DNA of 64,000 nt, from the NCBI RefSeq assembly GCF_010730745.1, contig NZ_AP022615.1:558001-622000 (forward strand). The letters are read 5' to 3'. This document shows positions 34,200-43,027 of the stretch, piece by piece. Position numbers and translations under genes: made by a program. This DNA comes from Mycobacterium heidelbergense (GTDB taxonomy: Bacteria; Actinomycetota; Actinomycetes; Mycobacteriales; Mycobacteriaceae). Position 1 is the stretch's first letter, and every line of letters begins with the position of its first letter. Below the pieces are notes generated by a model. It was not told where the DNA came from. It did no database searches and saw nothing but the letters and a program-made list of their open reading frames with translations.

Positions 34200-35800
34200 G
34201 GGGCTGAGGCCCCGCCGTGGGGGATGAAAATTTGGTGGTGTCGTTCGGCGTGGCTAGGTGGTTGCTTGGCGTGCTGGCGGGGTTGACGCTGGAGGGGTGT
34301 TTCGGTGGATCCCGTTGCGTCTGTGTTGTCGTGAGCACGCCGAGCAGCTTGGGACGAAGGGTACCCCGTGGTTGTGCGGGGGCCGTGGTTTGTTGCCTGT
34401 GAGCACGCGAGTGAGACTCCTGTTTGTTTTCACTCTTCCCGGAACACGCTGATTAACAACAGGTTCTAGATGATGAGGTGATTGATCATGGAGGTGGTCC
34501 ATCGGCGGTGTGCAGGCCTTGATGTTTCCAAGAAGGACGCCAAGGTCTGTGTCCGGGTTCAGGGTCAGGGTCGGCGCGCCACCACGACGACGGTGAGCAC
34601 GTGGGTTCGACCACCAGCCAGATCCTGGCGTTGCGCGAGCATCTGCTGGCTGAGCAGGTCAGCTGTGTGGTGATCGAATCGACGTCGGATTATTGGAAGC
34701 CGTTTTACTACCTGCTTGAAGATGCGCTGCCGGTGATCTTGGCCAACGCTAAGGCGGTGCGTAATGTGCCTGGCCGCAAGACCGATGTCTCGGATGCGAT
34801 GTGGCTGGCTGACCTGGGCGCACACGGGCTGGTACGCGCCTCGTTCGTGCCGCCGCAGCCGATTCGGGAGTTACGCGATCTGACGCGGGCGCGCACCATG
34901 ATCACCCGGGCGCGTACCAAGGAGATTCAGCGGCTAGAGAAACTGCTCGAAGACGCCGGGATCAAACTGTCGGCGGTGGCCTCTGACATCGTCGGGGTCT
35001 CCGGGCGGGCGATGCTCGAGGCGCTGATCGCCGGGCAGCGCGATCCGGCGGTGCTGGCTGATCTGGCCAAACAACGGCTGCGGGAGAAGATCCCCGCGCT
35101 CACCGAGAGCTGCGCGGGCGGTTTAACGACCATCACGCGTTCATGACGCGGTTGTATCTGGATCGCATCGACGCCCACGACGCCGACGTCGCCCGCCTAG
35201 ATGAACGCATCGAGGAGGCGATCCAACCCTTTCAAGCCATCCGGGAGTTACTCATGAGCATCCCGGGCTTTTCGACGATCGTGGCCGATGTGTTCATCGC
35301 CGAGACCGGCGCGGACATGAGCGTGTTTCCCACTGCGGCGCACCTGGCGTCGTGGGCTGGGGTGGTGCCCGGTTGCAACGAATCAGCGGGCCGGGTCAAA
35401 TCAGCGGCCACCCGAGCGGGCAACCGCTACCTCAAAGCCGCCCTCGGGGTCGCGGCCCTCTCGGCGGCCCGCAGCAAAGACACCTACTACAACGCCCGCT
35501 ACCGACGCATCGCCGGCAGCCGCCCACCCCAGCCAAAACGCAGGAACAGAACCAAAGCCCAGCACAGCTCACCAGCGGGCATGATCGCCCTGGTCGCCCT
35601 GGAACACAAGATGCTCACCGACGCCTACAACATGCTGATCAACGGCGCTTTCTACCGCGACCCCGGCCCCGGCTACTACACCCGCCACCACCCCAGCAAG
35701 ACCAAGGCCAACGCCATCAAGCAGCTCGAAGCCCTGGGATACAACGTCATCCTCGAACCACTCACCGAAGTCGCCTAACACCAGGGGCCAGCGACTCACC
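34200..35800 (+). mobile_element. IS110-family insertion sequence (decayed)
   Basis: The element spans roughly from the end of cyp136 to just after the transposase stop; the exact ends are not certain because IS110 elements lack clear terminal inverted repeats. The stretch 34200-34480 before the transposase is G/T-rich and has no credible gene, and probably belongs to the element. The only gene is the frameshifted transposase. Confidence 0.6.
34488..35778 (+). pseudogene. IS110-family transposase with two frameshifts
   Basis: The reading runs through three frames. Frame one (from ATG 34488) has CAGLDVSKKDAKVCVRVQG. A switch near 34595 leads to QILALREHLLAEQVSCVVIE, GRKTDVSDAMWLADLG and the helical middle. 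A switch near 35110 leads to IPGFSTIVADVFIAETGADM and the C-terminal Transposase_20 domain up to TAA. The DEDD residues are all present (Asp in GLDVS, Glu in VVIE, Asp pair in TDVSD). Each break is explained by one missing base, so the element was recently intact, or the breaks are sequence errors. Confidence 0.85.
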
Positions 35801-35825
35801 CGCTTCGGGTCACCACATTTTCGAG

Positions 35826-35880
35826 TGAGACGCGGAATCGCACCATTTCGTGCGGGTTTGTGCGAGTCTGCGTCTGCTCG
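35826..35880. repeat. Degenerate copy of the intergenic hairpin repeat
   Basis: GACGCGGAATCGCAC (35829-35843) and the right side GTGCGA...CGTCTGCTCG (35861-35880) repeat the hairpin at 8420-8477 with several changes. It lies downstream of the LeuA-like gene. Confidence 0.5.
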
Positions 35881-35933
35881 CGCGATCACGCGGCGAGCCG
35901 GTTGGTCGCGCGATCACGCGGCGAGCCGGTTGG
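35878..35933. repeat. Perfect 28-bp tandem duplication
   Basis: Bases 35878-35905 are repeated exactly at 35906-35933. The second copy contains the last codons and the TGA of the LeuA-like gene, and the first copy lies just beyond it. It seems a recent replication-slippage event and leaves the protein unchanged. Confidence 0.85.
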
Positions 35934-36423
35934 CGCACGCGATCACCGCGCGCAGCGCCGACTGCGTCGGGTCCCCGGAAAGGCCCATCGCCCACTCGGC
36001 GCGAAACCCGTTGCTGCCGCGGATAAAGGTGGCGGTGGTCCCGCCCGATCGCATCTGGTGAAACCGCAACGTCTCCACCGTGATCCCGCGCTCGTGCAGC
36101 ATCGCGGTGAGAGCGCCGATCGGGCCGCTGGCCGCGGCGGTCGAGCTGCTGATGCGGTCGCCGACGCCGATCATGGCCCGAAAGTTGCGCGCTTGCGGGC
36201 CGAGCCGCCCGGCGGGGCGCTCGGCATCGGTGCACGCCCAGTGCCCGAGCCGCAGCGGGCCGGCGGTGTGGCCGTAGGTGGCGACGAAGCTCTCCCAGGA
36301 CATCGCGCCGGCCTCCTCCCGCAGGCCGCGCGGCAGCGCGGCGCCGAAGTGGTGGCCGAACCACGCGTCGGCCGCGCGTTGGGGAGCCGGGACGCTCGCG
36401 GAATCCGGATTCGGACGGGGCAT
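35914..36423 (-). CDS. Stand-alone LeuA-type allosteric domain protein
   Basis: 169 residues. The C-terminal ~110 residues resemble the regulatory dimerisation domain of 2-isopropylmalate synthase: GPIGALTAMLHERGITVETLRF and FIRGSNGFRAEWAMGLSG. The catalytic TIM barrel is absent. The N-terminal part (WFGHHFGAALPRGLREEAGA, SWESFVATYG) also resembles the LeuA linker. It may bind leucine or act as a partner, but that is inference. ATG 36423 is used. It is divergent from the lipoprotein gene. Confidence 0.65.
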   Translation of the reverse strand: MPRPNPDSASVPAPQRAADAWFGHHFGAALPRGLREEAGAMSWESFVATYGHTAGPLRLGHWACTDAERPAGRLGPQARNFRAMIGVGDRISSSTAAASGPIGALTAMLHERGITVETLRFHQMRSGGTTATFIRGSNGFRAEWAMGLSGDPTQSALRAVIACANRLAA

Positions 36424-36720
36424 GGTGTCGGTCTTCTCTGATCAGCAGGGCGACCGACGCCAATAGCTTCCGACCCACAGCGGGGGGTCGGTCTAGGGAT
36501 CAGACCCCGCTGCGGGTGCTGGCTACTACGGCCTTTTTGAAGGCACGCTCGAGAAGACGCACGAGTGCGAGACTAGACGCCCCGCGACCGGTAACGCAAA
36601 TTCGGCCAACGGCGTTCCGCCTCAAGGGAATCCCGAAACCTTTTGCTAGTGTTGCGAAACGGCTCGACGGCGGCGACATCACCGGTGCGGTTACGCACCG
36701 ACAGACGAGAGGCAGGGCTG
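36424..36720. other. Intergenic region with one hairpin
   Basis: CAGCGGGG (36478-36485) and CCCCGCTG (36505-36512) form an 8-base stem. No credible gene was seen. Promoters for the two divergent neighbours must lie here but were not resolved. Confidence 0.4.
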
Positions 36721-36870
36721 ATGCACGGGAGCAACACCAGGACGCGCGCGCTTCGTATCGTGGCCGCGGCGCTGTTGGCGACATTCGCGGTGGTCACCGC
36801 GAGCTGCGCGCCGCAACCCGGCGTGCAAAATCCCGCCCCGACCCAGGTTACGCAGCAGAACTCGAAGTAA
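36721..36870 (+). CDS. Small lipoprotein (49 residues)
   Basis: MHGSNTRTRALRIVAAALLA begins a signal peptide with lipobox VTASC (Cys29), followed by only 20 polar residues rich in Pro and Gln. ATG 36721 is preceded by GAGAGGCAGGG. Such minimal lipoproteins are common in mycobacteria and of unknown use. Its TAA directly abuts the stop of the convergent MEDS gene with no spacer. Confidence 0.65.
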   Translation: MHGSNTRTRALRIVAAALLATFAVVTASCAPQPGVQNPAPTQVTQQNSK

Positions 36871-37896
36871 TCACCCGCCGCGGCGGCTCCGCGACCCGCG
36901 TGACGGGCCGAACCGAAGGTAGGCCCGGATCGTCGTTCCGGTTGACGCGGTGTGCGTGCGCACCAGGTCCGAGATGGCGTTGACCAGGAACAGCCCGCGG
37001 CTGGCGGGGCCGCTCGGGCCCGGGTCCAGGCGGCCGACCAGCGGGTCGTCGAGCCGTCCCGTGTCGCGCGCCTCGCAGATCAGGTGCTGGTCGTCCCGCC
37101 AGAAGGCCAGCCGGCACGCTCCGTCGGTGTACATCAGGCTGTTGGTCGCCAGCTCGGTGGCGATCAATTGCAGGTCCTCGATGCCATCCTGGGACAGCCC
37201 CACCCAGCCGGCGTAGTCGACCGCAAAAGATCGGGCGGGCCGAAGATCCGCCGACTTCCTGACCAGGTAGGTGACGGCCCCCGGCTTGACGGCGAGCGGC
37301 TGATTGCAGCGCCCCAGGGCGTCACCGGGCGCGTATTCGGCGCTGCGGTGCAGCGCGCCGCAGTCCCACAGCAAGGGGTGGGTCGCGCGGGCCTCCGCCA
37401 GCACATCGTCGTCCAGGCGGCTTGCGTCGAAGAGGCACAACCCCGTCGCCGGGCATCCGTCGAGGGCCTCGTTGATCAGCGCTTCGTGCTCGATGCAGGC
37501 GACGAACTCGTCCTCGGTGCGTCCGGGCCAGGCGAGTTGGCTGACGATCCGCACGCGCCGGTCGGGGTGTTCGTCGACGAAGGAACCCTCCGCCGCCATG
37601 AACCGGGTCGGGTTGCGGCCGACCTCGGCGATGTCGGCCATGTGCAATCCGGCCGGAAATCCGCGGCCCGCGCCGTGCAACGCGTCCCGCAGCAAGGCCA
37701 ACTCGTGGCCGGGGACCGCGACCAGCACCGCTTCGTCGCCCGCCAGGCCGTCGACCACGAAGCGCACCACATGGTCCAGGTATTCCCGTTGCGATCGGTA
37801 AAAGAGTGCGGAGTGCACGAAGCCCGATCGGTCGGTTTTCGTGTCGCCCACGCGCCCCGTCATTCCAGCGCTCTCGCTTTCGATCACTGCCGCCAA
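36871..37896 (-). CDS. MEDS domain plus HATPase_c anti-sigma-type regulator
   Basis: 341 residues. The N-terminal ~190 residues match the MEDS (MEthanogen/methylotroph DcmR Sensory) domain: HSALFYRSQREYLDHVVRFV, ADEAVLVAVP-like and the Cys/Asp-bearing GLCLFDASRLDDDVLAEA. The C-terminal part is a GHKL ATPase: DLQLIATELATNSLMYTDG (N box) and ASRGLFLVNAISD. Such proteins act as phospho-relay or anti-sigma factor kinases (RsbA type). No sigma factor is adjacent. ATG 37896 or 37863 may be the start. Confidence 0.72.
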   Translation of the reverse strand: MAAVIESESAGMTGRVGDTKTDRSGFVHSALFYRSQREYLDHVVRFVVDGLAGDEAVLVAVPGHELALLRDALHGAGRGFPAGLHMADIAEVGRNPTRFMAAEGSFVDEHPDRRVRIVSQLAWPGRTEDEFVACIEHEALINEALDGCPATGLCLFDASRLDDDVLAEARATHPLLWDCGALHRSAEYAPGDALGRCNQPLAVKPGAVTYLVRKSADLRPARSFAVDYAGWVGLSQDGIEDLQLIATELATNSLMYTDGACRLAFWRDDQHLICEARDTGRLDDPLVGRLDPGPSGPASRGLFLVNAISDLVRTHTASTGTTIRAYLRFGPSRGSRSRRGG

Positions 37897-37971
37897 CCCT
37901 CTGCCGGATCAGCCCTCTAGCTTTTCCATACCCCATACCCCCGAAGGCCCTTCGCTATGCGCACGAACGGA

Positions 37972-39081
37972 TCACATCCACCCGGCCGCGACGGCGGGCG
38001 CGCTCACGATTAGCAGGAGCAGATCCAGCGGCGCGTTGCCGGCCGGTCGCGCCTCGACGGCATCCCGGACGCAGCGCACGTCTTCGCGCGTCGGTTTGCG
38101 GTGCCGCAGGTACAGGGCGACGGCGTCAACGCTGGCCCGGGGCTGCGGTTTGGCGACGATCAGCCCGCCGCCGGGCCCCCGGCGCATGTGCGCCACGGAA
38201 TGATATTCAAGCAGCCGCACCGCTTCCCGGAACACCGCACGGCTCACCCGGTAGCGCTCCAGCAGCGCGGTCTCGGTGCCGAAGAGCGAGCCGACCCGCC
38301 AGCCACCGGCGGCGATTTCGTCGCCGATGGTGGCTGCCAGCGTCTCGGCGAGTTTGCCGCGCGGACCGCGCTCGCCCGCACCGTCGCCGGGGTGATGCAG
38401 CCGGGCGGTCACCGCTTCGACGTGTCGTTCGCTAAGGGTCCTCGCCCGCGCCGAATCACCCGCGGCGACGGCGGCAACGATGCGGGAGTGGTCGCCGCGC
38501 ACCCGGTCGATCGCCTCGGTTGCCTCGGTTGCCTCGGTTGCCGAGTCGGGCCGCGACCGCAGGGCGTATCGCGTGGTGAGCCTCATCAGGATGTCGATGA
38601 ATAGTTGCAGCACAATGTTTTTCGATTGCGCCGCCACAGCGACGTGGAACTCGTCCCCCGGCGCCGTCGCACCCGGCTCCCAGCGCTCCTCGGCGCGCAA
38701 CACCGCGCGCAGCCGCCCGATGCCGGCTTCGTCGATGCGTTCCGCGGCAAGCGAGGCCGCAAGGGGCTCGAGCACCAGGCGCGCGTCGAGCACGTCGGCC
38801 AACGTCGTGCCCAGGTACTCGAGATAGATCACGACGGCGCGGGCCGCGGGTCCGGCGTCGGGCTCGCAGATCAGCAGCCCGCCGCCCGGTCCGCGGCGCA
38901 TGCGGGCGACCTGATGGTGTTCGACGAGGCGAACGGCCTCACGCAGCACCGATCGGCTCACGCCGTAGCGTTGCCGCAGGGCCTGTTCGGAGCCCAGCGA
39001 TTCGCCGATGGTCCAGCCGCGGCGAACGATGTCCGCCTCGATGTCGCGGGCAACCTTCGAAGCCAGCTTGTCCACGCTCAT
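37972..39081 (-). CDS. GntR/FadR-type regulator with two DNA-binding domains, shortened
   Basis: 369 residues. A first winged helix (SLGSEQALRQRYGVSRSVLR) and an FCD ligand domain are followed by a second winged helix (SLFGTETALLERYRVSRAVF) near residue 270. The second FCD domain stops after about 40 residues and ends in an unrelated hydrophobic tail (LDLLLLIVSAP). M. tuberculosis Rv3060c at this place is much longer (from memory ~490 residues), so a deletion or frameshift is likely. TTG 39108 is a longer start; ATG 39081 gives MSVDKLASK. Confidence 0.72.
   Translation of the reverse strand: MSVDKLASKVARDIEADIVRRGWTIGESLGSEQALRQRYGVSRSVLREAVRLVEHHQVARMRRGPGGGLLICEPDAGPAARAVVIYLEYLGTTLADVLDARLVLEPLAASLAAERIDEAGIGRLRAVLRAEERWEPGATAPGDEFHVAVAAQSKNIVLQLFIDILMRLTTRYALRSRPDSATEATEATEAIDRVRGDHSRIVAAVAAGDSARARTLSERHVEAVTARLHHPGDGAGERGPRGKLAETLAATIGDEIAAGGWRVGSLFGTETALLERYRVSRAVFREAVRLLEYHSVAHMRRGPGGGLIVAKPQPRASVDAVALYLRHRKPTREDVRCVRDAVEARPAGNAPLDLLLLIVSAPAVAAGWM
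38515..38541. repeat. 9-bp unit repeated three times inside the GntR gene
   Basis: TCGGTTGCC recurs three times in tandem and encodes the ATEATEATEA stretch in the FCD domain. Lengths divisible by three keep the frame. Confidence 0.7.
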
Positions 39082-39114
39082 CTGTGGCTCAATTACACTG
39101 CCCTGCAAGCTATC

Positions 39115-40308
39115 TCAGCATGTCAGCAGCATGCATCCGGCGACGGGGCCGCCGCCGACGGAAACCACGCCGACCTCGGGGCGTTTCGACACTTGCCGCT
39201 CCCCCGCTTCGCCGCGCAATTGCAAGCACCCCTCGTGCAGCGCCCAGTACCCGTGCATGCGCCCGGCCGACAGTTGGCCGCCGTACGTGTTGAGCGGCAG
39301 TTCGCCGTCGCGGGCGATCCGCGCGCCGCCCTCGACGAACGGTCCGGCCTCGCCGTCGCCGCACACCCCCAGCGCTTCCAGCCACGCGATGGTGAGAAAC
39401 GTGAAGCCGTCGTACAACTCGGCGACGTCGAGGTCGGCCGGCGTCAGCTGCGTGCGCGACCACATCTGCGCCGCCGCGTCCGACATCGCCATCTTGGGGT
39501 AGTCGTCGCGGTGGAACCAGCCGCCGGCGCCGTCGGAACCCCCGATCGCCTCCACCGCCACCGCGCGGTGCGGGCAGTCGCGGGCGTACTCCGCGTGCGA
39601 CACCACCACCGCGACCGAGCCGTCGATGGGGACATCGCAGTCCAGCAGCCCGAACGGGGTCGACACGAGCCGGGCGCCGAGGTAGTCGGCCATGGTCATC
39701 GGTTCGCGGTACACCGCAAGGGGATTCAACGCGGCGTTGCGCCTGCCGTTGAGCGCCAACCAGCCCAGCTGTTCTTTGGTGGTTCCGTACAGCTCCATGT
39801 GGCGACGGCAGTTGAGCGCCAGCCAGTTCGCGGCCGAATAGGCTTGGGCCGCAATAAGTTCGTTGACATCGTCCATCGCGCCGACGGCCGGCCTCGCTGC
39901 GCCTTCCGGGGTTTCGAACATGCGCGCCAGCGGTGGGGCCGGCGCATTCTCCTGGGGTTTCACCGGAACCGTGCCGCCGAGCATCTGTATCGTCCGGTAG
40001 ACCACGACGTGGCGAGCCCGCCGCTCGGCGACCGCGCGGCACGCCGACATCACCGGATTCAGCAGGCCGCCGGTGCCGAATCCGGCTCCGCAGTCGGCCG
40101 CTTGGATCTTCAATTCGGTGTTGACGTCTTCGGCCGGGGTGTCGCCGAGGGTCGCGATCCCGTCGATGTCGGCGGGCGTCAGGCCGGCGTCCTCGATGGC
40201 GGCCCGGACCGCCTCCATGGTCAGCGCCAGACCCGGGATGCCGGTGCGGCGGCCGATTCGCGAGATGCCGTTGCCGGACACGATCGCGTCCTTTTCGAAA
40301 TGCCGCAT
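39115..40308 (-). CDS. Thiolase-like lipid-transfer protein
   Basis: 397 residues of the SCP-x/thiolase-like group: TPADIDGIATLGDTP, a Cys-poor active site region, DVAELYDGFTFLTIAWLEALG, and the C-terminal LNTYGGQLSAGRMHGYWALH. In actinobacteria such proteins pair with OB-fold partners and act as retro-aldolases or thiolases in steroid and fatty-acid side-chain breakdown. ATG 40308 is chosen (GTG 40314 is two codons upstream). It is divergent from the OB-fold gene. Confidence 0.78.
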   Translation of the reverse strand: MRHFEKDAIVSGNGISRIGRRTGIPGLALTMEAVRAAIEDAGLTPADIDGIATLGDTPAEDVNTELKIQAADCGAGFGTGGLLNPVMSACRAVAERRARHVVVYRTIQMLGGTVPVKPQENAPAPPLARMFETPEGAARPAVGAMDDVNELIAAQAYSAANWLALNCRRHMELYGTTKEQLGWLALNGRRNAALNPLAVYREPMTMADYLGARLVSTPFGLLDCDVPIDGSVAVVVSHAEYARDCPHRAVAVEAIGGSDGAGGWFHRDDYPKMAMSDAAAQMWSRTQLTPADLDVAELYDGFTFLTIAWLEALGVCGDGEAGPFVEGGARIARDGELPLNTYGGQLSAGRMHGYWALHEGCLQLRGEAGERQVSKRPEVGVVSVGGGPVAGCMLLTC

Positions 40309-40335
40309 ATGCACCGCCCGTCAGGCCGAACCCAA

Positions 40336-40359
40336 ACCAATAGAGTGTACTGTATTGGT
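40336..40359. promoter_or_regulatory. Divergent promoter with inverted repeat
   Basis: ACCAATA (40336-40342) and TATTGGT (40353-40359) form an inverted repeat. Between them, TACTGT on the plus strand (40348-40353) is a -10 box for the OB-fold gene, seven bases before its GTG. TACACT on the minus strand (40344-40349) could serve the thiolase gene. The string AGAGTGTACT here recurs ahead of fadE22 at 43019. Confidence 0.5.
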
Positions 40360-40360
40360 C

Positions 40361-40705
40361 GTGTCAGCCCGGCCGGCGTCCCCGCTGCTCATCGAGCGTT
40401 GCGACGAGTGCGCGCGCTGGGTGCATCCCGCGGCCGGCGAGTGCCGCGGGTGTGGCGGCCCGCTGGTGGCGCGGCCGGTTTCCGGGCGCGGCACGGTGTT
40501 CACCTACACGGTCAACCATCACCCGTACAACCCGGAGATCCCGACCCCTTACGTGATCGCCATCGTCGAGCTCGCCGAACAGGATGGGCTGCGGGTGGCC
40601 GCCAACATCGTTGGCTGCGAACCGGATTCGGTGACGTGCGGGATGCCCGTCGAGATCCGGCCGGAGAGGGGCGCCGGCGGCGCGCCGCTGTTCGGGCCCG
40701 CCTGA
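40361..40705 (+). CDS. Zinc-ribbon/OB-fold acyl-CoA partner protein
   Basis: 114 residues. A rubredoxin-like zinc ribbon is formed by CDECARWVHP and GECRGCGG (two Cys pairs), followed by an OB fold (GRGTVFTYTVNHHPYNPEIP). This matches the DUF35/OB-fold partners of thiolase-like enzymes. GTG 40361 is probably leaderless. It is divergent from, and probably acts with, the thiolase-like protein. Confidence 0.8.
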   Translation: MSARPASPLLIERCDECARWVHPAAGECRGCGGPLVARPVSGRGTVFTYTVNHHPYNPEIPTPYVIAIVELAEQDGLRVAANIVGCEPDSVTCGMPVEIRPERGAGGAPLFGPA

Positions 40706-40820
40706 CCCGCCGCGCCCGCCTGACCCGCCGCGAGCGTGCGCAGAATGCCGGCCGGCCACGGCGCGTCGCGTACAAACACGCACGCTCGGGGGAGGGTGCC
40801 CCCAGCTCGCGAGAGGGAAG

Positions 40821-42983
40821 TCAGTTGATTAGGGGGTCGCGCGGCATGCCGAGAATCCGCTCGGCGATCTGGTTGCGGGTCACCTCCGACGTGCCGCCGG
40901 CGATCGCCATGCCGCGGGCGCCCATCACCATGCGGCCGGCCAGGGCGCCCGGCCCGTCGAGCAGCGCGACCTCGGGCCCGGTCAACGCCGCCGAGATCAC
41001 GGCACCCTCGACCATGTGCTCCGCCAGCTTCAGCTTGGTGACGTTGCCTTCCGGGCCGGGGCCGGCCCCTTCGACGCTGCGGGCGGCGCGACGCAGGTTC
41101 AGCAGCCGCAGCGCGTGATCCTCGGCGAGGTAGTACCCAACCCGAACGCCCGCGCCCGCCAACCGATCTGACGCCTGGGCCAGCCGCACCAGTTTCGCCG
41201 CCAGACCCTCGTAGAACGACCCGCTGCCGCCGATGCTGACCCGCTCATTGCCCAGCGTCGCCCGCGCGACCGTCCACCCGGAGTTGGGCGCCCCGACGAC
41301 GTCCTCGTCGGGAACGAACACGTCGTTGAAGAACACCTCGTTGAATTCCGAGCCGCCGGTGATCTGGCGCAGCGGCCGCACCTCGACGCCCGGGCCCTTC
41401 ATGTCGATGATCACCGTGGTGATGCCGGCGTGCTTGGGCGCGTCCGGGTCGGTGCGCACGGTGGCCAGGCCGCGGGCGCAGTACTGCGCCCCGCTGGTCC
41501 ACACCTTCTGTCCGTTGATCTTCCAGCCGCCGTCCACCCGGGTGGCGCGGGTCTTGACCGATGCCGCGTCCGACCCGGCGTCGGGCTCGGAGAACAGCTG
41601 GCACCAGATCTCGTCCTGGCGCAGCGCCTTCTCCACGAATCGTTCGATCTGCCAAGGGGTTCCGTGCTGGATCAGCGTCAGGATCACCCACCCGGTGATC
41701 GAGTAGTCGGGCCGCTTGATGCCGGCCGCACGGAACTCCTCCTCGATCACCAGCTGCTCGACCGCGTCGGCGGCGCGGCCCCACGGCTTGGGCCAGTGCG
41801 GCATCACGTAGCCGGTCTCGATCAGCTTGTCGCGCTGCGCCGTCTCGTCCAGGGCCGCGATCTCGGCGGCGTCGGCGCGGATCCGGGTGCGCAGCTCCTC
41901 GGCCTCGGCCGGCAGGTCCAGGCTGTTCTCCCGGACGGCGCCCGCCGCGGTGCGCCCGAAGACGTCGGCGGCCGGTGCGTCCCCGCCGAACAGCGCCGCG
42001 GTGACCAGCGCCCGGCGCAGGTGTAGGTGCGCGTCGTGCTCCCACGTGAAGCCGATGCCGCCGTGCACCTGGACGTTGAGTTCGGCGTTGCGCGCGTAGG
42101 CCGGGAACGCCAGCGCCGCGGCCACGGCGGCGATCAGGCGGAACTGCTCCTCGTCCTCGGATGCCGCGCGCGAGGCGTCCCAGACCGCGGCGGTCGCCGA
42201 CTCGGCGGCCACCAACATGTTGGCGCAATGATGCTTGACCGCTTGGAAAGTGGCGATGGTGCGGCCGAATTGCTGGCGCACCTTGGCGTAGCCGACGGCG
42301 GCGTCGACGCAGTCCGCCGACCCGCCCACCGCCTCGGCGGCCAGCAGGGTGCGCGCGCGGGCGAGCGCCGATTCCCGCGCCCCCGGCACGACGTCGTCGG
42401 CGGTGACGCTGACGCCCTCCAGCCGGACGCGTCCGGAGCGCCGGGTCGGATCGAGGTTGTCGGGCACCTCAACCGACACGCCCTCGCGATCGCGTTCCAG
42501 CAGCAGCACGTCGTCGCCGGCGGCGACCAGCAGCAGCCCGGCCAGCCCGGCGCCCAGCACGACGCCGGCCTCGCCGTCGGCCAGCCCGTCCTCGAGCCGC
42601 ACCCGGCCGTCCAAACCGATTCCCGCGGTGACGGTTCCGTCGATCAGCCCGGGCAGCAGCCTCGACTTCTGTTCCGCGGTGCCGTCTTTGGCGATCACCG
42701 CCGACGCGATCACGGTCGGCACGAACGGTCCCGGCGCCACCGCCCGGCCCAGCTCCTCGATCACCACCACGAGTTCGGGCAACCCGTAGCCGGACCCGCC
42801 GTGCTCCTCGTCGATGTGTAGGCCGAGCCAGCCGACCTCCACCAGGTTCTGCCAGAACGGCGGCCGCGATTCCTCGGCCGCGTCCAGCAGGGATCGCGCC
42901 GCCCAGCGCGCCTTCTGCGCGGTCAGGAACGCGCGGGCCACCCCGGCGAGCTCGCGATGGTCGTCGGTCAGTGCGATACCCAT
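40821..42983 (-). CDS. fadE22: Double acyl-CoA dehydrogenase FadE22
   Basis: 720 residues, twice the usual length: two acyl-CoA dehydrogenase domains in tandem. The first (residues 1 to about 335) includes QQFGRTIATFQAVKHHCANM and HGGIGFTWEHDAHLHLRRAL. The second (about 360-720) includes QLFSEPDAGSDAASVKTRA, WKINGQKVWTSGAQ and AIAGGTSEVTRNQIAERILG. Actinobacterial FadE pairs often form heterotetramers with one active half; here the halves are fused. ATG 42983 follows GAGGAGG. It matches M. tuberculosis Rv3061c. Confidence 0.92.
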   Translation of the reverse strand: MGIALTDDHRELAGVARAFLTAQKARWAARSLLDAAEESRPPFWQNLVEVGWLGLHIDEEHGGSGYGLPELVVVIEELGRAVAPGPFVPTVIASAVIAKDGTAEQKSRLLPGLIDGTVTAGIGLDGRVRLEDGLADGEAGVVLGAGLAGLLLVAAGDDVLLLERDREGVSVEVPDNLDPTRRSGRVRLEGVSVTADDVVPGARESALARARTLLAAEAVGGSADCVDAAVGYAKVRQQFGRTIATFQAVKHHCANMLVAAESATAAVWDASRAASEDEEQFRLIAAVAAALAFPAYARNAELNVQVHGGIGFTWEHDAHLHLRRALVTAALFGGDAPAADVFGRTAAGAVRENSLDLPAEAEELRTRIRADAAEIAALDETAQRDKLIETGYVMPHWPKPWGRAADAVEQLVIEEEFRAAGIKRPDYSITGWVILTLIQHGTPWQIERFVEKALRQDEIWCQLFSEPDAGSDAASVKTRATRVDGGWKINGQKVWTSGAQYCARGLATVRTDPDAPKHAGITTVIIDMKGPGVEVRPLRQITGGSEFNEVFFNDVFVPDEDVVGAPNSGWTVARATLGNERVSIGGSGSFYEGLAAKLVRLAQASDRLAGAGVRVGYYLAEDHALRLLNLRRAARSVEGAGPGPEGNVTKLKLAEHMVEGAVISAALTGPEVALLDGPGALAGRMVMGARGMAIAGGTSEVTRNQIAERILGMPRDPLIN

Positions 42984-43027
42984 GGGCCCTCCTCGCGCCG
43001 CTACCCGCGGCCGCCTAAAGAGTGTAC

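Noticed and set aside
34217..34452. Short open frames upstream of the transposase
   Set aside because: They have no domain, no conserved start and lie in the G/T-rich flank of the insertion sequence.
35878..35933. CRISPR-like repeat
   Set aside because: There are only two adjacent copies with no spacers and no cas genes.
36516..36983. 155-codon frame overlapping the small lipoprotein
   Set aside because: It covers an intergenic region and runs antisense to the MEDS gene; the lipoprotein frame has a signal peptide and ribosome-binding site.
38605..41118. An 837-codon plus-strand open frame across the GntR, thiolase and fadE22 genes
   Set aside because: It is an antisense shadow of several genes with recognised domains and cannot be one gene.
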